NCBI GenBank assembly: GCA_027623815.1
Contig: JAQBUV010000016.1
Location: forward strand, 1 to 36,402
Direction: 5' to 3'
DNA from: Casp-Chloro-G3 sp002816715
Lineage (GTDB): Bacteria > Chloroflexota > Dehalococcoidia > Lucifugimonadales > UBA3495
DNA length: 36,402 bases
In this document: positions 1 to 8,319 of the stretch, piece by piece
Position numbering within the stretch: the first letter of the stretch is position 1
Layout: every line of letters begins with the position of its first letter
The notes under the pieces: generated by a model
Seen by the model: the letters and a program-made list of their open reading frames with translations, nothing else
Told to the model about the DNA's origin: nothing
The model's database searches: none
Made by a program: the position numbers and the translations under genes

Positions 1-120
1 GATATCCATCTCATATTGCGAGTCTATGAATCCTATCTCGAAATACTCTGTCACTAGCACAACGCTTATAGTTGACAAATTTTTGCCGTCGACCTGCCCA
101 TAGAGATTTTCAGCAGCCTG
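1..120. other. Window edge, no gene seen
   Basis: This stretch lies beyond the stop codon of the minus-strand dehydrogenase. No convincing open reading frame, hairpin with T-tract or RNA gene is visible. It may hold the end of that transcript. Confidence 0.4.
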
Positions 121-1158
121 CTAATTCTCAATAACCAGCTTGCCGAAGAAGTTGCGATCCTCCATAACCTGGTGAGCCTCGGCCACCCCTTCCAACGGGA
201 ATACCTGACTGACTATGCCGTGCAGTTCCCCCTGGTTGACCATCTTCATCACATCGGCAAAGGTGCGACGACTGCGTCCGCCACTACCCATCAGTTGCAA
301 CGGGCGACCTTGCAGTATGGACAGGTTCATGTCAACCCGCGCACCCGAGGTGACGCCGGTAATCACCAGCCGACCACCGGGCTTGAGACTGAGCATGCTC
401 TCCTCCCAGACATCGGCGCCTACCACGTCAAACACCAGATCAACGCCCTTGCCGTCGGTCAACTCCTTGATCTTCTGGCTGATGCTATCTGTCTCCCGGT
501 AATTGATAACCTCGTCGGCACCCATTTCTTTAGCCTTTGCGATTTTCCAATCCACACCAGCGGTGGTGATCACCCGCGCACCCATCATCTTGGCAATCTG
601 AATCCCCATACTGGCGACGCCGCTGCTGGCAGCGTGAATCAGCACATCATCCCAGGGGCGAATCTGGCCTTGAGTTACCAGACAATGCCAGGCAGTATGG
701 GCCGCCAGGGGTAAGGCCGCAGCTTCGGCAAAGCCCATCGAGTCGGGGAATTTATGTGCATTGACTGCCGGAGCGGTAATATATTCGGCGTGGCCGCCCT
801 CCAGGTCTACGCCCAGACGCTTCTGCTCGGTGCAATACTGGTCCAGCCCCTGAACGCAGTACTCGCAGGTTCCGGCGCACTTGATCCGGTTGTCCAGCAC
901 CACCCGGTCGCCAACCTTGAGCTTGGTATCGGCATCTGGACTGATCTGTACCACCTCTCCGGCAACATCACAGCCCAGGATGCGGGGCAGCGGCCCTCGG
1001 TAGCTGCGACCCTCACGCAGTCCAATATCCAGCCGGTTCAGCGCACTGCCCCGTACCCGCAGCAACACCTCACCGGGTTCAATCTCGGGTTCCGGGCGGT
1101 CTCCGTAGGTCAGTACGCTAGTGCCGCCGTGATCACTGATGTAAACCGCTTTCATCAT
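121..1158 (-). CDS. Zinc-type alcohol dehydrogenase / quinone oxidoreductase (MDR superfamily)
   Basis: 345-residue medium-chain dehydrogenase/reductase, expected to be a cytosolic NAD(P)H-dependent oxidoreductase; the substrate cannot be predicted. The N-terminal GroES-like domain starts MMKAVYISDHGG. A four-cysteine lobe, KCAGTCEYCVQGLDQYC, matches the structural zinc site apart from one extra residue between the first two Cys. The catalytic-zinc region reads LGCDVAGEVV, not the usual GHE form, so it may be closer to zinc-containing quinone reductases. A Rossmann segment, ASSGVASMGIQIAK, follows. Length is normal for the family. The start is supported by AGGAG five bases upstream. It diverges from the flavin oxidoreductase gene, with a promoter candidate in the shared gap. 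Confidence 0.9.
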   Translation of the reverse strand: MMKAVYISDHGGTSVLTYGDRPEPEIEPGEVLLRVRGSALNRLDIGLREGRSYRGPLPRILGCDVAGEVVQISPDADTKLKVGDRVVLDNRIKCAGTCEYCVQGLDQYCTEQKRLGVDLEGGHAEYITAPAVNAHKFPDSMGFAEAAALPLAAHTAWHCLVTQGQIRPWDDVLIHAASSGVASMGIQIAKMMGARVITTAGVDWKIAKAKEMGADEVINYRETDSISQKIKELTDGKGVDLVFDVVGADVWEESMLSLKPGGRLVITGVTSGARVDMNLSILQGRPLQLMGSGGRSRRTFADVMKMVNQGELHGIVSQVFPLEGVAEAHQVMEDRNFFGKLVIEN

Positions 1159-1197
1159 CGTCTCCTAGTTATATTCGATGGCTGTCAGAACACCCGA

Positions 1198-1226
1198 ATA
1201 TTACTCTCCGCCAGCTATGCCGTCAA
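1198..1226 (-). promoter_or_regulatory. Promoter candidate for the dehydrogenase
   Basis: On the minus strand TTGACG (1226-1221) and TAATAT (1203-1198) are separated by 17 bp, a good sigma-70-type match about 40 bp before the ATG at 1158. By-eye match only. Confidence 0.45.
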
Positions 1227-1239
1227 AGCATTATATTCA

Positions 1240-1268
1240 TTGACTGCCCAGTCCATCTGCACTAAACT
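1240..1268 (+). promoter_or_regulatory. Promoter candidate for the flavin oxidoreductase
   Basis: TTGACT (1240-1245) and TAAACT (1263-1268) with a 17-bp spacer, about 58 bp before the ATG at 1327. With the minus-strand candidate next to it, this makes a back-to-back divergent promoter region. Confidence 0.45.
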
Positions 1269-1326
1269 CGCTGCAAGCCGTAGCTGTCCGTCAATAACTG
1301 ACCGCACCATTAGGAGAGGCAAAACC

Positions 1327-2466
1327 ATGCGATTCGGGATGTTTTACGAACTTCAGATGCCCAAACCCTGGTCGGAGAACGCCGAGTACAACACCCTTTG
1401 GAACGCGGTGAAGCAGGTGACCTACGCCGAGGAGATGGGTTTTGAGCAGGTTTGGCTGGTGGAGCACCACTTCCTCTCCGAGTTCGCCCATTCCAGCGCG
1501 CCGGAAGTGACGCTGGCCATCATGGCTGAACGCACCACCAAAATGCGGCTGGGTTTTGGCGTGGTGCTGGCTCCGGTGCACCACCCGCTGCATGTAGCGG
1601 CGCGGGTGGCGACGCTGGACATCTTCAGCAACGGTCGGGTAGACGTGGGCGTCGGTCGCACCAAAGGCCCCTACCAACTGACCCCCTTCGGCACCGACGT
1701 TGCCCAGACCCAAAGCATGATGATTGAGACGCTGGAATGCCTCCCTGGGATGTGGACGCAGGATGTTTTCTCTCACGAAGGTGAGCACTGGAGCATTCCG
1801 CCACGAGAAGTGATCCCCAAGCCCATTCAGAAGCCGCACCCGCCGCTATGGATGGCTTGCACCCAGGAGGACACTTTCCGGCTGGCCGGACAGTTGGGGT
1901 TGGGTTGCCTGGTCAACACCCTGGGCGGTACCGACAAGACCCGAGGGCTGGTCAACGCCTATTTTGAAGCCATCGAGAACCCCACCCCGGTGGGCCATTT
2001 CATCAACAAACAGGTGGTCGCCTCCACCATCGGGTTTTGCGACGAAAACGGTGCGAAGGCCCGCGAGAAGGGTTCTGCCGTAGCGTCGTGGTACCTGAAC
2101 CAGAGCAAACAACGGTTTACTCTGGAGTGGGCCGGGGTTGACCCAGACGCGGTACCTGATGAGTACAAGTTCTACATGCAGGGCGGCGCGGTGCGCGGCG
2201 GCGGGCCTTCCGCCGACCCTCAGCAGCAGAAGCCGCCCACCCAGGATGAACTGCTGGCCGGAGGCGGTTACTGCGTCGGTAATCCAGATGATTGTATCCG
2301 GGTCATTGAGGAGTTCGAGGCGATGGGCGTCAACGAGATTATGCCCATATTCCAGGCGGGACACGCCACCCATGAAGAGGTAATGAACTCCATTCGTCTA
2401 TTTGGCAAGTATATTATTCCCCACTTCCGGGAAAAGGAGAAACGGGCCAAGGCTGCTACCGCGTAG
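1327..2466 (+). CDS. LLM-class flavin-dependent oxidoreductase (luciferase-like monooxygenase)
   Basis: 379-residue luciferase-like TIM-barrel protein, expected to use reduced FMN or F420 for oxidation or oxygenation of an unknown organic substrate. Family hallmarks are visible: LVEHHF near residue 48, then AIMAERTTKMRLGFGV, PVHHPLHVAARVATLD, and SNGRVDVGVGRTKGP. The frame is open from 754, but the part before 1327 overlaps the opposite-strand dehydrogenase and does not look like protein. ATG 1327 begins the conserved MRFGMFYELQMP and is preceded by GGAGAGG. The SDR follows in the same direction after a 146-nt gap holding a repeat. SAR202 Chloroflexota are known for many paralogues of this family, so the context fits, but the substrate is not inferable. 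Confidence 0.9.
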   Translation: MRFGMFYELQMPKPWSENAEYNTLWNAVKQVTYAEEMGFEQVWLVEHHFLSEFAHSSAPEVTLAIMAERTTKMRLGFGVVLAPVHHPLHVAARVATLDIFSNGRVDVGVGRTKGPYQLTPFGTDVAQTQSMMIETLECLPGMWTQDVFSHEGEHWSIPPREVIPKPIQKPHPPLWMACTQEDTFRLAGQLGLGCLVNTLGGTDKTRGLVNAYFEAIENPTPVGHFINKQVVASTIGFCDENGAKAREKGSAVASWYLNQSKQRFTLEWAGVDPDAVPDEYKFYMQGGAVRGGGPSADPQQQKPPTQDELLAGGGYCVGNPDDCIRVIEEFEAMGVNEIMPIFQAGHATHEEVMNSIRLFGKYIIPHFREKEKRAKAATA

Positions 2467-2479
2467 TGACTATCTAGAA

Positions 2480-2576
2480 CTCACCGCAGAGGCACAGAGG
2501 GCGCTGAGACCAGACTCTGAGCCCTGAACAAAAGTAAACAGAACAATCTCTGCGAACTTTACGTCTCAGCGGTTTT
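2480..2576 (+). repeat. Dispersed repeat, copy A (inverted relative to 31173-31253)
   Basis: This intergenic block begins CTCACCGCAGAGGCACAGAG and ends near CAGCGGTTTT. Its reverse complement recurs at 31173-31253 with shared blocks AGAGGCACAGAGG, CGCTGAGA, GAACAAAAG and AATCTCTGCG, separated by small indels. It occupies most of the gap before the SDR gene. Confidence 0.8.
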
Positions 2577-2612
2577 GAGATTGATTGTTATTGCGATAAT
2601 CAGGAGGGATCT

Positions 2613-3407
2613 ATGAGCCTAGATGTATTTGATGTAACCGGACAGAAGGTTTTGATCACGGGAGGCGGCCGTGGAATCGGCAAGGGCATTGCACTGGCCT
2701 TTGCCGAGGCAGGCGCAGACGTGGCAATCAGTGCGTTGACCAATACCGGGGTGAATCAAGTAGCCGAAGAAATTCGGGGCATGGGCCGCACCGCGTTGGC
2801 GTTGACCGGCGACGCCACCAAATCCGCCGACATGGACCGGGTCGCCCAGCAAACGCTGGCCGAGTTTGGTCACCTGGATGTTCTGGTCAACTGCGTCGGC
2901 GACGCCATTCGCAAGCCGCTGGTCAAACTGCCGGGCAGCACCACCGAAGGCATGACCGAAGAGGAGTGGCACTTCATCGTCGATATAAACTTGACCGAAG
3001 CCTTCCAGGGTTGTCGGGCCTTGGGGCCGCACCTGTTGGAACGCGGTCAGGGCAACGTAATCAACGTCTCCGGCTGGGCTGCTTTTCGGGGACGCCCAGA
3101 ATCGGCGGCCTACGACGCCGCCAAAGCTGGGGTGATGCGCCTTACCGAGTGTCTGGCCCAAGAATGGGCGCCCTTCGGCGTGCGGGTCAACTCAATTGCC
3201 CCCGGCAGCTTCCCCGACCCGGCGCAAATGTCGGCAGAGGCTTACCAAAACCGGGATGAAGCGGCCAAGGGTTCGGTGCCTTTGGGCAGGGTCGGACGAT
3301 TAAAGGAGATCGGTTATTTGGCCGTATTTCTCTCATCGCCCGCTGCTTCCTATGTTACCGGTCAGACTTGGGGAGTGGACGGCGGGATCAGCATCAAGTC
3401 TCCTTAA
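2613..3407 (+). CDS. SDR-family NAD(P)-dependent oxidoreductase
   Basis: 264-residue classical short-chain dehydrogenase/reductase. The cofactor motif TGGGRGIG is at residues 16-23, catalytic Ser153 lies in NVSGW, and Tyr167 and Lys171 form the YxxxK pair in AAYDAAKAG. The NNAG-like strand reads LVNCVGD, a mild deviation. The end has the usual TGQTWGVDGG segment. The start ATG follows AGGAGGG at good spacing. It lies downstream of the luciferase-like gene, so the two may act in one catabolic route, but a repeat and 146 nt separate them. A long hairpin terminator follows. The substrate is unknown; an acyl or sugar alcohol is possible. Confidence 0.92.
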   Translation: MSLDVFDVTGQKVLITGGGRGIGKGIALAFAEAGADVAISALTNTGVNQVAEEIRGMGRTALALTGDATKSADMDRVAQQTLAEFGHLDVLVNCVGDAIRKPLVKLPGSTTEGMTEEEWHFIVDINLTEAFQGCRALGPHLLERGQGNVINVSGWAAFRGRPESAAYDAAKAGVMRLTECLAQEWAPFGVRVNSIAPGSFPDPAQMSAEAYQNRDEAAKGSVPLGRVGRLKEIGYLAVFLSSPAASYVTGQTWGVDGGISIKSP

Positions 3408-3439
3408 ACTTAGACTAGACACGTAAACTGGTAAACAAG

Positions 3440-3485
3440 AAAAAGGCCGACGGATAGCAATAACTCACCAACCGTCGGCCTTTTT
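3440..3485. terminator. Bidirectional intrinsic terminator
   Basis: A perfect 14-bp stem pairs AAAAAGGCCGACGG (3440-3453) with CCGTCGGCCTTTTT (3472-3485) around an 18-nt loop. A-rich and T-rich flanks on both sides suit the convergent SDR and ABM genes. Confidence 0.9.
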
Positions 3486-3538
3486 ACCGAGTGGGCTGCC
3501 CATACTTTTATCCGATAGCACACTTATGTCTCGAAATA

Positions 3539-3898
3539 TTAGCGCGCGAATCCGTTGAACTGGGGCATGAATGTGGCCCCCAAGCCGTCTAGCTCCTTTC
3601 TTAATCCTTCATCTGGGCTGCCATATACCGTCAACCGGTTCAGGTTAACCATTCCCATGAACCGTTTGGCAAACCTCTCCCCAAAGGTTGTCAGGTGGAT
3701 CTTGGCCGCGTCAGAATCGGCGTAGCGTTCATAAATATGACAGACACTATTATCCTCGCTCAACAGATACTCATAGGCTAGGGTGTCGGGCTCGTTGGTC
3801 TGTGTCGCCCGCACCAACTCACCAGCTAGGGCCTTGAAATTGGCCAGTTCCCCCGGCTTGATAGTTACGTCAACCACCCATGAAACAATATCGCTCAT
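3539..3898 (-). CDS. Antibiotic biosynthesis monooxygenase (ABM) domain protein, putative quinol monooxygenase
   Basis: 119-residue protein with the dimeric alpha/beta-barrel pattern of the ABM/YgiN family: an N-terminal strand (VSWVVDVTIKPGELANFKALAGEL), then EPDTLAYEYLLSEDNSVCHIYERYADSDAAKIHL, with His in the last helix. Such proteins oxidise quinols or polycyclic substrates without cofactors, or act as small stress proteins; which applies here is unknown. Length is typical, with about 20 extra C-terminal residues. The ATG at 3898 is preceded on the minus strand by GGAG. The gene is monocistronic and convergent with the SDR across a terminator. Confidence 0.8.
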   Translation of the reverse strand: MSDIVSWVVDVTIKPGELANFKALAGELVRATQTNEPDTLAYEYLLSEDNSVCHIYERYADSDAAKIHLTTFGERFAKRFMGMVNLNRLTVYGSPDEGLRKELDGLGATFMPQFNGFAR

Positions 3899-4115
3899 CT
3901 CAGCATCTCCTGCGAAAAATATCGGGCAAACTTGGTGATTTCAGCCTTGGTGCAATACCCCAACTCTACCTCAAACTAACTTGGGCGCATCATCTATGCT
4001 TCTCAATATTCATTATCAGAGCATCGGCTATATAGTAGCTTCCCATAGGTAGCGGTATTGTATTACGTATGATAGTTATCTTAAAAAGGCGAGTAATTAG
4101 CGCACAAATATGACC

Positions 4116-4145
4116 TTGATTTAAGAAAATCGTTATGTTTATATT
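4116..4145 (+). promoter_or_regulatory. Promoter candidate for the response regulator
   Basis: TTGATT (4116-4121), an 18-bp spacer and TATATT (4140-4145) in an AT-rich 300-nt gap, about 85 bp before the chosen start. Confidence 0.35.
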
Positions 4146-4231
4146 GAGTTAGGACAGAAAATGAGAGAATTTGAGACGGAATAGACGGATTTACTATGGT
4201 TAACAGTTCACAATTGAAGAAAGATTTAGCA

Positions 4232-4876
4232 ATGATCAGAATCATGATCGTTGAGGATGAAGGACTATTCCGGGATATGCTCAAAATATCCCTGAGTGCC
4301 GTCCCCAATATGGAAATCGTGGACGCGGTATCTGATGGCGTGTCCGCCATCGATGGCGCTAGCCGGCTGTATCCCGACGTAATCCTGATGGACATTGAAC
4401 TGGGCGTTGAGCCCAACGGCATCGCCGCCGGTCGTGCCATCAAATTAGAACACCCCGACATGGGCATCGTCATATTGTCCTCCCATCGCGAACGGCAATA
4501 CCTGAGCCTGATTGCCGCCGAGGAGTCGTCGGGCTGGTCCTACTTGCTCAAGCAGTCGGTCAGTGACTCGGGCGCGTTGGCTAGAGCCATTGAGGGTGCC
4601 GCGTCCGGCCTGGTGGTAATGGACCCAACAGTGGTCAATAGCTTGAAGCCTCGCAAAGGCTCGGTCACCTCTGGGTTGACCCCGCGCCAGCAAGAAGTGC
4701 TGACGATGATGGCCCAGGGCTACAACAACGCCGCCATCGCCGAGAAGCTGGTGCTGGGCACCAAGTCGGTGGAAAATTACATCAACGCCATCTACCAGGA
4801 GCTTAACTTGAGCCACAACGGGCCGCTGCACCCCCGGGTACAGGCAGTGCTCACTTACGTCAAAGACAGCACGTAG
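4232..4876 (+). CDS. LuxR/NarL-family DNA-binding response regulator
   Basis: 214-residue two-domain response regulator. The receiver domain begins MIRIMIVEDEG, with the acidic pair near residues 9-10. The phospho-acceptor is Asp54 in ILMDIEL, a Ser-Ser lies in VILSSH, and the conserved Lys is in YLLKQSV. The LuxR helix-turn-helix is SGLTPRQQEVLTMMAQGYNN...AIAEKLVLGTKSVENYI near the C terminus. An upstream in-frame ATG at 4196 would add 12 residues; I prefer 4232 because MIRIMIVEDE is the usual family start, though neither start has a strong ribosome-binding site. No histidine kinase is adjacent, so its partner and targets are unknown. A strong terminator ends the unit. Confidence 0.9.
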   Translation: MIRIMIVEDEGLFRDMLKISLSAVPNMEIVDAVSDGVSAIDGASRLYPDVILMDIELGVEPNGIAAGRAIKLEHPDMGIVILSSHRERQYLSLIAAEESSGWSYLLKQSVSDSGALARAIEGAASGLVVMDPTVVNSLKPRKGSVTSGLTPRQQEVLTMMAQGYNNAAIAEKLVLGTKSVENYINAIYQELNLSHNGPLHPRVQAVLTYVKDST

Positions 4877-4902
4877 AATGGTCATTGATCCCGGAACTTA
4901 TT

Positions 4903-4933
4903 AACCCACGCCTACCGGCGTGGGTTCTATTTT
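4903..4933 (+). terminator. Intrinsic terminator after the response regulator
   Basis: A 10-bp stem pairs AACCCACGCC (4903-4912) with GGCGTGGGTT (4917-4926) around TACC, followed by CTATTTT. Confidence 0.85.
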
Positions 4934-5044
4934 GTGCCGACTGCGCCGGTGTTGCTAATCCTCATCCCCAGCATTACCATTATTTGGTGTATTTACTGAT
5001 TCCCCTCTCCACGCTTCCCCCCAAACATAACCCAGAGGCACCCG

Positions 5045-5812
5045 TTGTCTAGCAGTCAGGCCAGCGAAGCCATTCTGGTGGAAGGGCTGCACAAAAGCTA
5101 CGGCGATTGGCCGGTGCTTTGGGACTTGAACCTTTCGGTTGGTTGGGGCGAGTTTGTGGTTCTATTTGGGGCCAATGGCACCGGCAAGACCACTCTGCTG
5201 CGCGTTCTCTCCACTCAGGCCCGGCCCGAGTCCGGTACGGTAAAAGTATCCGGATTTGATTGCGTGCGCCGAGCTGAGTCCGTCCGAAGCCGCGTCGGCG
5301 TAGTAGGACACAGTGGCTTCCTCTACGAGGACCTGACCTGCCGCGAGAACCTGATGTTCTACGGCCAGCTTTTTCGGATTGACCACATCCGGCAACGGGT
5401 GGATGACGTATTATCCCAGGTGGGCATGACTCAACGGGCCGACCACCGCGTGAAAACCCTCTCTCACGGCATGCAGAAACGGGTGGCCATCGCGCGGGCC
5501 ATACTGCACCAACCGCAGGTTCTGCTGCTGGACGAACCAGAGGGCGGGTTAGACCAGGAATCGCTGGCCATGTTGAGCAGTCTGTTGAGCGAGTGGACTC
5601 AGGCCGGGCGAACGGTGGTGATGACTACCCACAACGTAGAACTGGGACTTTCCTGGGCCGACCGGGTGGCGGTGCTCTCCGATGGCGGCCTACAGTTCCA
5701 GGATTCTGAGACCTGCCGGGACTCGGCCAAGCTCCGGCGAAGGCTGACCCCTGAGCCTTCTCCCGAAGCTGACGGCGAAACGGCGCAGACGGCAGGCAAT
5801 TCCAATGAATAG
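5045..5812 (+). CDS. ccmA: Haem exporter ATP-binding protein CcmA
   Basis: 255-residue ABC ATPase; with CcmB and CcmC it forms the System I (cytochrome c maturation) complex that releases haem-loaded CcmE in the membrane. Walker A is GANGTGKT (42-49), the signature motif is LSHGMQ (139-144), Walker B is VLLLDEP (159-165), and a TTH switch follows. The Q-loop position reads VGHSG. The start is TTG at 5045 with GAGG just upstream; no better ATG exists before the first strand. A Glu/Pro-rich C-terminal tail of about 30 residues is extra. The stop overlaps the ccmB start by 8 nt. The assignment rests mainly on the ccmB and ccmC neighbours. Confidence 0.92.
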   Translation: MSSSQASEAILVEGLHKSYGDWPVLWDLNLSVGWGEFVVLFGANGTGKTTLLRVLSTQARPESGTVKVSGFDCVRRAESVRSRVGVVGHSGFLYEDLTCRENLMFYGQLFRIDHIRQRVDDVLSQVGMTQRADHRVKTLSHGMQKRVAIARAILHQPQVLLLDEPEGGLDQESLAMLSSLLSEWTQAGRTVVMTTHNVELGLSWADRVAVLSDGGLQFQDSETCRDSAKLRRRLTPEPSPEADGETAQTAGNSNE

Positions 5813-6479
5813 ATTCCTTCAGCCCATTGCCATCATTTTTTGGAAGGACATACTGCTGGAACTGCGCTCCAAGGACATAATCATATCGGCGGCGGTGTTC
5901 GGCTTTCTGGTGGTGATCGTCTTCAATTTTGCCCTGAACGTAACCCCCCGACTGGTCACTCAACTGGCCCCCGGCATCCTCTGGGTCGCCTTCGCCTTTG
6001 CCGGAACCCTGGCCATGAACCGGTCTTTCGTTCGAGAAAAGGAGCAGGGGGGATTGGAAGGACTGCTGTTGACCCCGGTCAGCCGGGACGCCATATTTCT
6101 GGGCAAGGCGCTGGTCAGCTTTCTGTTCATGCTCATTGTGGAGGCGGCCTTGCTGCCGGTATTCGCGGTTATGCTGGGTTTTTCGGCGTTCTCTTTTATG
6201 TTGATCCTGACCATAGTGCTGGCGACGTTGGGATTCGCCACGGTGGGCACCTTGTTCTCCGCCATCGCAGTCCAGACCCGCTCCCGGGAAATCATGCTGC
6301 CGGTGCTGTTCTTCCCCATCATTCTGCCGGTAATCATCGGCGCGGTGGAGGCTTCCAGCCAGGCCATTGGCGGCGATGGCGGTGCCGGAATCGGCAAGTG
6401 GCTGCCCTTGATCGGCGTGTTCGACGCCCTGTTTCTGGTAATATGTCCCTGGGTATTTTCCTTCGTGGTAGAGGAGTAG
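5805..6479 (+). CDS. ccmB: Haem exporter permease CcmB
   Basis: 224-residue integral membrane protein with about six hydrophobic segments (for example IIISAAVFGFLVVIVFNFAL and a long run near residues 100-165). The start resembles CcmB: an N-terminal FWKDILLELRSKDI amphipathic segment and the cytoplasmic loop NRSFVREKEQGGLEGLLLTP, which is conserved in the family. It is the membrane partner of CcmA. The ATG overlaps the end of ccmA by 8 nt, and ccmC starts 6 nt after its stop, so translation is likely coupled. Length matches known CcmB proteins. Confidence 0.93.
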   Translation: MNRFLQPIAIIFWKDILLELRSKDIIISAAVFGFLVVIVFNFALNVTPRLVTQLAPGILWVAFAFAGTLAMNRSFVREKEQGGLEGLLLTPVSRDAIFLGKALVSFLFMLIVEAALLPVFAVMLGFSAFSFMLILTIVLATLGFATVGTLFSAIAVQTRSREIMLPVLFFPIILPVIIGAVEASSQAIGGDGGAGIGKWLPLIGVFDALFLVICPWVFSFVVEE

Positions 6480-6485
6480 GCAATC

Positions 6486-7205
6486 ATGGCGACCGTTGAC
6501 CGGGTCAAGCAGCCCCTGCTGTCCTTTAGCAATGCACTGGTAGTTTTGGGCGCAGCCCTTATGCTGGTTGACGTCTACCTGATATTTATGGTCGCGCCCA
6601 CCGATGCGGTGCTGGGCAACATACAGCGGGTATTCTACTTCCACGTGCCAATGGCGATCATGTCCTTCCTCGCCTTCTTCGTGGTATTTATCGCCAGCAT
6701 CCTCTATCTGATCAAGCGCGACCAGAAGTGGGACCGTTTGGCCCACGCCGCCGCCGAGGTGGGTGTGGTTTTCGTGACCCTAGCATTGATCACCGGCATC
6801 ATCTGGGCACGCCCGGTATGGGGAGTCTGGTGGACCTGGGAGCCGCGACTGACCACCACCTTGATCCTGTGGCTGATTTACGTCGCCTACCTGATGATTC
6901 GGGCCTATGCGCCCAATCGGACGCAGGGCGCGCTCTACGCCGCCGTGGTGGGCATTGTGGGCTTTGTGGACGTGCCCATTGTCTACTACTCGGTGCAGTG
7001 GTGGCGGTCGATACATCCGTCGGCAGTAGTGGGGCCGCTGGCCGAGTCTGGGGCATTAGAACCGGTCATGCAGGGGATCCTGTTGTTTTCCTTCCTGGCC
7101 TTCCTGGTGCTGTTCCTCTACCTGGTGGTAGAGCGGATGGCGCTGCGCGGCCTGGAAGACCAGGTCAGGCTGCTCAAATTTTCATTGCATCGGACTGGCC
7201 GGTAG
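6486..7205 (+). CDS. ccmC: Haem-handling protein CcmC
   Basis: 239-residue six-helix membrane protein of the haem handling protein family, which attaches haem to CcmE on the outer face of the membrane. The tryptophan-rich motif reads VWGVWWTWEPRLT (residues 111-123), and the two haem-ligand histidines expected to flank it are His53 (YFHVP) and His177 (SIHPS). ATG 6486 follows GAGGAG in the end of ccmB. The C terminus continues into a cytoplasmic Arg/Leu-rich helix. It is unlikely to be CcmF, which is more than twice this length. Confidence 0.95.
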   Translation: MATVDRVKQPLLSFSNALVVLGAALMLVDVYLIFMVAPTDAVLGNIQRVFYFHVPMAIMSFLAFFVVFIASILYLIKRDQKWDRLAHAAAEVGVVFVTLALITGIIWARPVWGVWWTWEPRLTTTLILWLIYVAYLMIRAYAPNRTQGALYAAVVGIVGFVDVPIVYYSVQWWRSIHPSAVVGPLAESGALEPVMQGILLFSFLAFLVLFLYLVVERMALRGLEDQVRLLKFSLHRTGR

Positions 7206-7228
7206 CGGCCAGATAGGAAAGGCTTATC

Positions 7229-7420
7229 GTGTTAGGTTTGCTTCAGGTTAATGTGCCGCCGTCCAACTTGCCGTTTTTGTTCGCTGTGTTTGCGGTGACG
7301 TGGGTAATCTTCTTTGCTTATGCGTTTTTCGTTTCCAGACGGCGGCAGGAGATGCAACGAGAAGTAAAGGACTTGCAGCAGTCTCTGGAACAGGCAGAAG
7401 GGCCGAAAAACCCTGGTTAA
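7229..7420 (+). CDS. CcmD-like small membrane protein
   Basis: 63-residue protein with one transmembrane helix (about residues 14-35, LPFLFAVFAVTWVIFFAYAFFV), then a basic SRRRQEM stretch and a Glu/Gln-rich coiled-coil-like tail. Size, topology and position directly after ccmC fit CcmD, the small subunit that holds CcmC and CcmE in the CcmABCD complex. Sequence conservation in this family is too weak to name it firmly. The GTG start at 7229 is preceded by AGGAAAGG. Just beyond its end, the near repeats AACCCTGGTTAACCG and AACCCTAGTTAACCG span the stop codons of this gene and of the convergent neighbour. Confidence 0.7.
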   Translation: MLGLLQVNVPPSNLPFLFAVFAVTWVIFFAYAFFVSRRRQEMQREVKDLQQSLEQAEGPKNPG

Positions 7421-7430
7421 CCGGACAACC

Positions 7431-8090
7431 CTAGTTAACCGAGGCCCGGCCAACCGGCTCAGAGGCCGGCACTCCAAAGGATATATCGTTAATTCCCTGC
7501 AATGCCCGGTGCCAGTTGCGATTCAACGCCTCGTAAACCCCTTTATCATTGGGGGTTGAGTAGGCTTCCCGGGAAATGCTCTCCTCGATGGCTTGAGCAA
7601 AGCTGTCCACTGGCGACCAGAATTCGGCGGGCAAAGACGGACGGTACATTTCCAGGTTAGTCTTGGCCAGGCGATACCGTTTGGTGGCCTCGATCTCGCC
7701 GGCGGTCTCGTCTCGATGTTCATTGTGCCACTGGCGGAGGTTCATGTGATGCAACTCCCTCCGACGCTCGATCAAGTCTAAAGCCGAATCTTGCAACTCT
7801 TCCATTGCCTTCAGCAGCCGGTCCCGACGCGGGACTGGACTAGCGGCAGTGGCCGGTCTGACCGGAATGCTGTCGGTTGCGGAGGTTCGTTGCTCTCGGG
7901 TGTTGCCAATCAGTAGGAGAACCGTCATCCAGCCGGTGCCTATGGAGGCCACAACAAGGCCGATGACGGTAACAATGGCTTCCACAATCGGAAGAAACGG
8001 GTTGTGCGTGCCCAGCAGCATGGTGACACCCCAGATTGCCAGCGCCAGCCCAACTGTGTTTAGTGCGACTACTAACCTTAACTGAATCAT
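7431..8090 (-). CDS. Hypothetical membrane protein between ccmD and ccmE
   Basis: 219 residues; I do not recognise the family. Two hydrophobic segments lie in the first 60 residues (about 5-27 and 33-60), followed by a long soluble part rich in Arg, Glu and helical pattern (RLLKAMEELQDSALDLIERR; LRQWHNEHRDETAGEIE). This suggests a membrane-anchored cytoplasmic coiled-coil domain. The gene runs against the ccm genes and ends 10 nt from the CcmD-like stop. ATG 8090 has GGGGCGG about 10 bases upstream and is preferred over an in-frame GTG at 8099. No function is proposed; its placement may reflect insertion into the ccm operon. Confidence 0.65.
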   Translation of the reverse strand: MIQLRLVVALNTVGLALAIWGVTMLLGTHNPFLPIVEAIVTVIGLVVASIGTGWMTVLLLIGNTREQRTSATDSIPVRPATAASPVPRRDRLLKAMEELQDSALDLIERRRELHHMNLRQWHNEHRDETAGEIEATKRYRLAKTNLEMYRPSLPAEFWSPVDSFAQAIEESISREAYSTPNDKGVYEALNRNWHRALQGINDISFGVPASEPVGRASVN

Positions 8091-8319
8091 GCCCGTCACC
8101 GCCCCAGACTATAGAACCTAGCCTAGCATCATTGCCAGGGTGACGTCCAGCCTGCTGGGTATCGACTTTGCCGGTTAAACGATTGGATTGCAGTTCCTAG
8201 CAACGGATATGGAACCATCAACTCAGGGATGGTATCATGTACTGGACGCTAACAATAAGAAATCCAGCTAGCTAATTTAACCGTAACATCAGTAGTCGAA
8301 CTAATTTACGAGGATTTTC

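Noticed and set aside
754..1326. 191-codon upstream extension of the flavin oxidoreductase frame
   Set aside because: It overlaps the opposite-strand dehydrogenase and its promoter gap, and the good ribosome-binding site and family start are at 1327.
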